From positions 2,960,501-3,024,500 of the forward strand of contig CANJKZ010000724.1 in the NCBI GenBank assembly GCA_947471745.1: DNA of 64,000 nucleotides, read 5' to 3'. Below the pieces are notes generated by a model. It did no database searches, was not told the DNA's origin, and was given only the letters and a program-made list of their open reading frames with translations. A program made the translations under genes and the position numbers. Within the stretch, counting starts at the first letter, position 1. Every line of letters starts with the position of its first letter. This document shows positions 58,501-64,000 of this stretch, one piece after another. The stretch is from Closterium sp. Naga37s-1 (Eukaryota > Streptophyta > Zygnematophyceae > Desmidiales > Closteriaceae).

Positions 58501-61431
58501 GTCGAACGCGACGTCCTGGGAGGACAGAACACGGCGAGAGGTGGGGTGGTAGAACTGCCACCCAGGCGCGTCGGGGGGGAACCCCAGGAAGACGCAAGGA
58601 GCAGCACGAGGGGACAGCTTGTCCGCAGACAAGTCGCGGACAAACGCTCGAGATCCCCAGACCCGGAACGCCGACGCATCGCCAACCTTCCCCGTCCACA
58701 GCAAGGCTGGGGATGTCTCCGGCCTGGAGACTCTGGGGTGAAGGTTGATCTGATGCGCCGCGTACCTCACCGCAAACGGCCACAGAAAATGGGGGGCAGC
58801 CGCATGCATCATAGACGTACGAGCGACGTCCATGACCATGCCAATGCGGCGCTCAGCAACCCCATTTTGCTGCGGAGAGTCCGGAAGCGTGAAGGTCTGA
58901 CGGATGCCTCGTGCACGACAGTAGGCTCGCAGAAGGCCAGAGGAGAACTCCCCGCCTCTGTCCGAGTGCAGACGCAGAACAGGAAAGTCGGAGCCAAAGC
59001 TCTGCCTGAGCTGGAGACGAGCCGCGCGGATCCAGTCGATCAGCACCTCAGTGACATCACCCTTGCTGCGCAAGGGGAAGACTGCGGTGTAACGCGAGTA
59101 GTCGTCAACAACTAGTAGGAAGTAGCGCTCGTGACCCTGCCCACGGACACGGGCTGGGCCCCACACGTCCATGTGAAGCGTCTGCAACGGGGCCTCTGTC
59201 GGAGGAAACTGGGAGGAGTGAGGGGCAGCACGCTGGCGCCCCTCGACACAGGGGACACAGGTAGGGCCAGGGCCCTGAGGAAGGGGAGGGAGGGACCGGG
59301 GGAGACCAGACACTAGAAGGCGGGAGGCCATGCCTCTGAGCCGAAGCAGAGAGGGGTGACCAAGACGGTGGTGCCAGAGGAGAGTCTCGTGAGACAGGAG
59401 ACGACACGAACAGGGGGCAGACTCAGGACCAGACCTGGACGCTCCAGCAAACACCCGACCCGACGAAGCGACTCTACCAGACTCAGTAACGGGACGAGAC
59501 GCAGTGGTCAGTGTGTACAGGCTCGACCCCGGCTGACGGGTAAACGTAGCCAGGTGGCGGCCTGTGCTTGCCTCTGTACAGTGGGTCACCCGCTGGCGTG
59601 CAGGAGTGAACTGGTGTACACCCGCATCCTGTAGGTCAGCACCACTCACCAGGTTCGTAGAGAACGAGGGGAGGTAGAGACCAGACAGGGTGCCAGAGGG
59701 AGCCGCCGGACACGGGAGGACTGTGGAGAAGCGAGACAGGACAGGACCCCCAGAGGGGTCAGCCAGAGACACTGCAACCGGTCGACTCAGCGGTGTGAGT
59801 GTGGTGCGGTCCCGAAAGAAGGAGCGAGACGCCCCAGAGTCAAGGGTGAAGGTGAGGGAGGCCGAAGCCGACGTAGTACCTGAGAGCGCAGACTCACCAG
59901 TACCTGAGGACGCAGACACACGAGCACCTAGAGCAGCAGCGTCGCAAGCACCTAGGGCAGCAGCCTCACCAGGACCTAGAGCAGCAGTCTCAATGCCCGG
60001 ATCGGGCGGGAAACACCGGTAACAGTCACCCTCATCACTAATAGACACAGCATACATGGCAGAGAGAATAGCATCAAAGTCAAGATCATAGATGGCAACA
60101 CCCGCCCTAGACAGCTCGCCCCAGCGAGGGATCTCGGAGGCCTCCGGGAACTGGTGACGCCACGCGTCCGTCAGGCGGCCAAAGCAGCGCTGGGTGGGGT
60201 GGGCACCCCCACACTGCTCACCCGCACGGTCGCCAGTGCGCAAAACGTAGGAGCACGGACCAAAACCCCCACCCCGCTGACGCGCAGTGTACCACTCACG
60301 AAGCTGCTGAGGGGACAGGGTGTCACGACCACGCTGTTGCTGCTGGCGCGAGCCACCACCGGAGCCACTCCTCTGCGAAGACCCGCGACCAGCACCACCG
60401 CCACCCCCGCCGCCTCCGACGCCTCCGCCGCCTCCGCTACTGCCGCCGCCTCCGCCTCCGCCGCCGCCTCCACCTCCGCCACCTCCGCCACCTCCGCTCC
60501 CACCGCCACCGCCGCCGCCACCTCCACCTCCACTGCCGCCACCGACCCCTCCACCCCCACCTCCACTCCCACCGCCACCCCCACTCCCCCAACTGCCGCC
60601 ACCTCCACCTCCACCGCCCCCGCTCGCTCCTCCAGCGCCCTTGCCCCCCTTGCCCTTGCCAGAGCGGCGTCTCCCGCTAGGGGCAGACGCCGCACCGACC
60701 GACTCAAGACCAAGGAGGTCGGCCGCAGCAGCAGAGGCAACAGAGGGCAGAAGGGGGGAGGGGGAACACCCCTCAAAGATGGGGGTGCGCGGGTCACCAC
60801 GAGAGGCCCCTACAGCGACTATGCTCTTCTCGGCCGCTAGGAGGGACTTCTCGAGGAGGTCAACAGTGAGAGTGGTGGGACAGACAGAGAGAAAGTGGTC
60901 CCTGACTACGCGAAGGGAGTCAGGAAGGCGAGTGACTATGTAGTAAAGAGTGATGTACATGGGGGGGGGGTTCTTGGCGCAGAAGTCAGGAGGGAGTGCA
61001 GCGCGGTAGCGAGTGTCACTAGTGCGGAGGTGCGTAATGAGGTCAGCGACTGTGGGAAAGGCAGCAAGGTCAGGAAAGAGGTACGGTAGCATGAGACGGC
61101 TCAGTGCAGCAGTGGCAGGGGAGGAGTAGCGCGCAACTACAGCGTCGTACAAGGTCTGAGCACTCTTGTACTGACTAAAGTGCGCACGCTCGGAGGTAGG
61201 GAGGTGGCGACGCACAGCAAGACGTGCAGCAGCGTCGCGCGTGGCCCACTGGGAGCGAACAGTGGCGTCAGCATCAGCAGTAGGGGCAGTGGAGGCGCCA
61301 GAGGTGAGGTCAAAGAGAGAGAGGCCGTCTGCCCTATCGCACTGTAAGAACAGCTGCAGGTCATCTACCCAGACCTCAAAGTCAATGGCCCGACCCTCAG
61401 CGTCAAAGGCGAGAACACTAGGGGTAGCCAT
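55534..61431 (-). CDS. N: gag-pol polyprotein, 1965 aa, uninterrupted
   Basis: A single-frame copia polyprotein. Gag domain residues about 1-220; Gly-rich tract about 265-370; LSPQQLREWYTARQ then the knuckle-like CSYVLRTGDRAGEQCGGAH about 390-415; protease FTLDSGASRSFF about 532; integrase zinc region HHRLGHPSLLRL to CVPC about 688-735; integrase core with LHSDRGGEF about 824 and QQNGVAERR about 857; PGGAE-repeat linker about 1025-1100, LREWFARRW, then a Gly/Ala tract to about 1205; reverse transcriptase with FSPTPKMTTLRVLLH and YVDDLVFAT at about 1637; RNase H with GHADASWADD about 1805 and SSCEAEIYA; terminal HLLTP. The start Met matches the start in E and J. All expected catalytic motifs are visible. 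Gag, enzyme set and particle assembly roles are from family knowledge. Confidence 0.93.
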   Translation of the reverse strand: MATPSVLAFDAEGRAIDFEVWVDDLQLFLQCDRADGLSLFDLTSGASTAPTADADATVRSQWATRDAAARLAVRRHLPTSERAHFSQYKSAQTLYDAVVARYSSPATAALSRLMLPYLFPDLAAFPTVADLITHLRTSDTRYRAALPPDFCAKNPPPMYITLYYIVTRLPDSLRVVRDHFLSVCPTTLTVDLLEKSLLAAEKSIVAVGASRGDPRTPIFEGCSPSPLLPSVASAAAADLLGLESVGAASAPSGRRRSGKGKGGKGAGGASGGGGGGGGGSWGSGGGGGSGGGGGGVGGGSGGGGGGGGGGGSGGGGGGGGGGGGGGGGGGSSGGGGGVGGGGGGGGAGRGSSQRSGSGGGSRQQQQRGRDTLSPQQLREWYTARQRGGGFGPCSYVLRTGDRAGEQCGGAHPTQRCFGRLTDAWRHQFPEASEIPRWGELSRAGVAIYDLDFDAILSAMYAVSISDEGDCYRCFPPDPGIETAALGPGEAAALGACDAAALGARVSASSGTGESALSGTTSASASLTFTLDSGASRSFFRDRTTLTPLSRPVAVSLADPSGGPVLSRFSTVLPCPAAPSGTLSGLYLPSFSTNLVSGADLQDAGVHQFTPARQRVTHCTEASTGRHLATFTRQPGSSLYTLTTASRPVTESGRVASSGRVFAGASRSGPESAPCSCRLLSHETLLWHHRLGHPSLLRLRGMASRLLVSGLPRSLPPLPQGPGPTCVPCVEGRQRAAPHSSQFPPTEAPLQTLHMDVWGPARVRGQGHERYFLLVVDDYSRYTAVFPLRSKGDVTEVLIDWIRAARLQLRQSFGSDFPVLRLHSDRGGEFSSGLLRAYCRARGIRQTFTLPDSPQQNGVAERRIGMVMDVARTSMMHAAAPHFLWPFAVRYAAHQINLHPRVSRPETSPALLWTGKVGDASAFRVWGSRAFVRDLSADKLSPRAAPCVFLGFPPDAPGWQFYHPTSRRVLSSQDVAFDESVPYYRLFPYRTPSLPPPPLFLVPGPPPVDPLPPQGPAPSGVSQVDAVEPVEVTGDSGAAEGAEPGGVEPGGAEPGGAESGGATPGGAEPGGAECGGATPGDAVPGGAGPGGAEPGGSPRASSRREPLSPRELREWFARRWSRAAGAGGSSASEGAAVAGPGGARTGSTGAAGPAGSTGAGAAEGVGAETTTGGPAGGAPGVAGGSGAAGGGAGAGAPAGGTGAVTAVSDVATRPRPYFVPLLQQVLGLPLSTGPPPPLEGPPPVPSQSQLQPTSPLPAPSPYAGPTGGLTERREPASRPASPVRAARASGRGSRPRPPPVPGTHRMSLRPSTAPLRAPLPSPPESSLPALPDPESDSLRAASPTVTRLLATVVSDPSFESTAASALVAELVDFAARCRLDYAASLVAASGSVCPPSVGGECALGTDVLEDRQEEFQCLAAASPHLVSVLLTPEGDPDALDIPTPRSYAEAIEGPYSSQWQAAMDAEMASWKSTGTYVDAVPPPGANIVSGMWIFRVKWPPGSPPVFKARYVARGFSQRQGVDYFQTFSPTPKMTTLRVLLHVAAHRDYELHSLDFSTAFLQGSLHEEIWLRRPPGFTGSFPPGTQWSLRRPVYGLRQAPREWHDTLRTTLAALGFAPSTADPSLFLRTDTSLPPFYILVYVDDLVFATADTAGLAHMKSELQKRHTCTDLGELRSYLGLQITRDRARRTITLTQSHMVQQVLQRFGFTYSSPQATPLPTRHSLSALPSDESVESSGPYPELVGCLMYLMTCTRPDLAYPLSILARYVAPGRHRPEHMAAAKRVLRYLCSTSGMGLVLGGRSPVVLTGHADASWADDQATQRSSQGYTFSLGSGSVSWRATRSSSVLGSSCEAEIYAGAMAAQELRWLTYLLTDLGEPARSPPVLYVDNKAMLALCREQRLEHRTKHIALRYFLARELQQRGQLRLAYVASEANTADVFTKALPPCDHQRFCTQLGLVPVFPHLLTP

Positions 61432-61529
61432 GACCCTAGACGACTAGCAGCGCAAACAGTAGGGTGAGGACAGTGCAGTGAAAAGGCGCTGTGCTCACCA
61501 GACTGGGCAGGTCGGGCGGCCCGGAAGGA

Positions 61530-62430
61530 GGGCGGCGCGGCGGCTCGGCGGCTCAGCTGCTCGGCGGCTCGGCGGCTCGGCGGCTCCGCTGCTGGGCGGC
61601 TCGGCTGCTGGGCGGCTCGGCTGCTGGGCGGCGCGGCTGCTGGGCGGCTCGGCTGCTGGGCGGCTCGGCTGCTGGGCGGCGCGTCTGCTGGGCGGCTCGG
61701 CTGCTGGGCGGCTCGGCTGCTGGGCGGCTCGGCTGCTGGGCGGCTCGGCGGCTCGGCGGCTCGGCTGTTCGGCTGCTGGGCTGCTGGGCGGCTCGGTTGT
61801 TCGGCTGCTCGGTCGCTGGGCGGCTCGGCTGTGCTGCTGCAGGGCGGCGCGGCTGGGCAGCAGGTGACGGGGCCGCAGGTAAGGGCGGCGGGGCCGCTGG
61901 TAAGGGCGGCGTGGCCGCGGGTAGGGTGGCGGGGCCGCAGATAGGGTGGCGGGGCCGCAGGTAAGGCGGGGGGGGGCGCGGGTAGGGTGGCAGGGCCGCG
62001 GGTAGGGTGGCGGGGCCGCAGGTAAGGTGGCGGGGCCGCAGCAGAGGGCGGCGGGGCCGCAGGTAAGGTGGCGGGGCCGCGGGTAGGGTGGCGGGGCCGC
62101 AGGTAAGGTGGCGGGGCCGCAGGTAAGGTGGCGGGGCCGCAGGTAAGGTGGCGGGGCCGCAGCAGAGGGCGGCGGGGCCGCAGGTAAGGGCGGCGTGCCC
62201 GCTGGAAGGTGGCAGGGCCGCAGGTGAGGGCGGCACGAGGGGCCGCGGAGGTCGGCAGCGTGCCGTAAGGGCGGCACGCGACGCCGCGAAGGCCGGCGAC
62301 GAGCCGTTACGGGCGGCGCAAGGGCGGCGACGGGCCGCTTAGGGTGGCGACGGGCCGCGAAGGGCGGCGACGGGCCGAGTAAGGGCGGCGCAAGGGAGGC
62401 CGCGAGGGGCGACGCGACAGTAGAGAGGGC
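61530..62430 (-). repeat. GC-rich tandem repeats in the N leader
   Basis: Block one (about 61540-61850): about 16-bp units GGGCGGCTCGGCTGCT. Block two (about 61880-62220): about 20-bp units GGGGCCGCAGGTAAGGTGGC. Both differ from the leader repeats of D, J and F. They lie between primer site and gag start. Confidence 0.85.
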
Positions 62431-62527
62431 ACACGAGGCGCGACTCGGGCCTAAACTAAGCGCGCTCCGGGCAGGAAAAAAAAAATTTTCGACTTGGTGG
62501 GCCGTAGGAACAGTTCCCACGAGGGAA

Positions 62528-62541
62528 CCTGCTCGATACCA
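62528..62541 (-). other. N: primer binding site
   Basis: Minus-strand TGGTATCGAGCAGG directly follows the 5' LTR and is a near match to the initiator tRNA-Met site. Confidence 0.88.
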
Positions 62542-62668
62542 TGAGAAGAAACGAGGATGAATGGACGATGAATGAAGTGGGTACAAGTACTAACCCTAAT
62601 TGGGTTGTACCCCCTATGGGATACCCCACTACAGCCTACACAAAAGTGTAAGCTATGATGTTCTGACA
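62542..62668 (-). repeat. N: 5' LTR, 127 bp
   Basis: Partner of 55195-55321, followed by the target duplication CGATC. Confidence 0.93.
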
Positions 62669-62673
62669 CGATC

Positions 62674-63226
62674 GGCCTAACTTACTACAAGAACGCAACC
62701 ACACCGACTAAGTTAATCGGCTACGTCGACGCTGATCACGCTGGCGACTCCGACAATAGGCGCTCCCGCACCGGCTACATCTACCGCCTCGAACCTATCG
62801 GATCTATCTCTTGGCAGTCGAGCAAGCAGGAATTAATTGCTCTCTCGTCAGCTGAAGCAGAATATATTGCACTCTGCTCAGCCACCAAGGAAGGACTCTA
62901 TCTTCGCGAGCTGCTGGAAGAAGCGAAGTTAGCCGAGTTACCCAACTTTACCCTGTTCTGCGATAACCAGTCGGCAATTCGCATCGCCAACAAGAACGGC
63001 TTCGCGAACAGGACGAAACACATCGCCCTGCGATATTTCTTCGTGAAGGACGAGATCGAGAAGGGAAGGCTCGAGCTGTCATACTGTCCCACGTCCGAGA
63101 TGGCAGCTGACTACCTAACCAAGAAGCTCGGAAAGCAGAAGTTCGAATACTGCATGCTGCTGACTGGACAGAGCCACGTCAGCGACACTCCAGAAGCGAA
63201 GGGGAGTGTTGGAAACAATCGGTCCT
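62674..63226 (+). pseudogene. L: last coding piece (RNase H)
   Basis: Copia RNase H: LIGYVDADHAGDSDNRRSRT, SISWQSSKQELIALSSAEAE, LFCDNQSAIRIA, RTKHIALRYFFVKDEIE and the terminal MAADYLTKKLGKQKFEYC. The open frame runs through the purine tract a short way into the 3' LTR. This is the part of L to the right of N. Confidence 0.85.
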
Positions 63227-63650
63227 AAGCGCCTCTGTCGTGTCGAAACACTAAGACACAAAAGAAACGAAGTATAACGAATCACCGGCGAGTCAACCCT
63301 CGGAGGTTGAAAGTAACTGTTGGAGGTTACGCGAAAGTCAAAGGTCAGCGACCTTTGACCTGACAAAGTACAGCGCGACAGCAAGGACAAACAACTGACT
63401 CGGTATTGAGCAGTTGCCCGAGTCGTCACTGTATCGAACCGCAACAGCAATAGTAAAACGGTTATTAACTGTATCTCTTCGTATTCCTTGTACTCTTATA
63501 AAAGCTTGTCTCTTTGTTTTAATTAACTTACTTTGCCCTCACATACTAGCGCAAGGTGGTTCACAACTCTTTAATTAACGCTTCCGCTACTACACCAACT
63601 CTACCCAGAGTTCACCCCTGCAAAGATCCTAAGGGTTTTTCAGCCCAACA
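63207..63650 (+). repeat. L: 3' LTR, 444 bp
   Basis: Same sequence as 44011-44456 apart from a 2-bp length difference, including the TATA box (63497-63505) and the palindrome (63337-63359). Followed by the target duplication CCAAT. Confidence 0.93.
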
Positions 63651-64000
63651 CCAATGGTACAGGTGCTGCTTCGGTAACAGCAGGTGCGATGTTGTTGCAT
63701 CTTCGGGAATGGTAAGAAATTCTTTCTTATTCCAACAGTGGGGAATCTAAGCCGTAACCGTTTTCTCAACCAGACATCCAATAATTGAAAATAGACGCCC
63801 TTTACTTGAAAACATGTCCTTCATTTGAAAAGACGTATATTGTTTGAAAACGACACAGACATGTTCTGAAAGCAGACGTCCTATTAGGCCGAACCCAACT
63901 AACGCGAGAGCAACGGAATGTATCGGTACCCGATAATATCGACCTGCACTTGGGAAATAGAACTCCTTACAGCTACTGTACTGGCTTCAATACTGCATTC
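63651..64000. other. low-copy DNA, nothing recognised
   Basis: Right flank of L. AT-richer than the elements, with loose repeats of TTTGAAAA and AGACGT. No coding, RNA or mobile signature is visible. With 43139-44010 it probably represents the pre-insertion locus. Confidence 0.5.

Larger units (their letters stand above)
55195..62668 (-). mobile_element. element N: whole-looking family 1 Ty1/copia retrotransposon
   Basis: A 7474-bp minus-strand element inside L. LTRs 55195-55321 and 62542-62668 (127 bp each) differ at one position by eye. The perfect target duplication CGATC is at 55190-55194 and 62669-62673. Primer site (minus TGGTATCGAGCAGG) at 62528-62541, a leader of about 1.1 kb with GC-rich repeats, one uninterrupted gag-pol frame (55534-61431) and a purine tract (CCTATGGGGGTG) beside the 3' LTR. 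It looks whole, and it is the reference for the other family 1 copies. Very young. Confidence 0.95.
44011..63650 (+). mobile_element. element L: family 2 Ty1/copia retrotransposon split by M and N
   Basis: LTRs 44011-44456 (446 bp) and 63207-63650 (444 bp) are identical by eye apart from a 2-bp length difference. The perfect target duplication CCAAT is at 44006-44010 and 63651-63655. Primer site TGGTATGAGAGC (44457-44468). Purine tract GAAGGGGAG (63197-63206). Without its guests it would be about 6.15 kb. M lies in the gag region and N in the RNase H region. Besides the two insertions it has a few breaks. Very young LTRs on a copy already hit twice imply rapid recent turnover. Confidence 0.92.

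Noticed and set aside
60171-60943. Antisense poly-proline or Val/Ala-rich proteins opposite the Gly-rich gag tract
   Set aside because: They are shadows of GGN codons read on the other strand; the sense frame carries the conserved gag motifs.
44011-63650. A giant 19.6-kb composite element moving as one unit
   Set aside because: M and N each have their own LTRs and target duplications, so they are later insertions into L.

Overview
The window is eukaryotic nuclear DNA and consists almost entirely of nested Ty1/copia-type LTR retrotransposons. Evidence: gag-pol proteins in the copia order (protease, integrase, reverse transcriptase, RNase H), TG...CA long terminal repeats, primer sites of the TGGTAT(C)AGAGC type that match initiator tRNA-Met, purine tracts next to the 3' LTRs, and 5-bp target duplications. 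I recognise no host gene, rRNA gene or functional tRNA gene. The very GC-rich coding style and copia dominance would fit a green-lineage organism such as a streptophyte alga, but that is a weak inference.

Labels used here. Family 1 (short LTRs of 124-143 bp, about 7.4 kb when complete): A (465-3129), E (6001-19643), D (6163-12556, minus), J (35273-42680, minus), M (45251-51259), N (55195-62668, minus), and F (4046-5489, minus), a short relative without genes. Family 2: L (44011-63650, LTR about 445 bp) and the older relic C (about 3130-22146). Family 3 (LTR about 1.1 kb, full of GTCGAC): G (22147-28073, minus) and H (30629-42843). Family 4: K (28465-30628, minus, LTR 876 bp). A tail of another LTR element fills 1-464.

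Layout. 1-3129: the tail of one element abuts A. 3130-22146: relic C, interrupted by a 345-bp miniature LTR element (3399-3743), by F, and by E; E is itself interrupted by D. 22147-30628: G, an inverted scrap of a family 3 LTR, and the K fragment. 30629-42843: H, with J inside its 3' LTR. 42844-44010: low-copy DNA with a possible solo LTR and a minisatellite. 44011-63650: L, split into three pieces by M and N. 63651-64000: low-copy DNA in which I see nothing.

Timing. E, J and M have LTR pairs identical by eye, N differs at one position in 127, and L's pair differs only by a 2-bp length change, so much of the pile-up is recent. N looks whole: one uninterrupted 1965-codon gag-pol frame, both LTRs, primer site and a perfect target duplication. 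The other autonomous copies are broken.

Most worth a second look: the 345-bp miniature LTR element with perfect target duplication and a tRNA-like A box/B box pair across its LTR/primer-site border; a duplicated 162-bp block that looks like templated repair at the E/D border; the gene-less 1.44-kb element F; the unusual widely spaced zinc-knuckle-like motif of family 1; and the LREWY motif that recurs in gag and in the integrase-RT linker.
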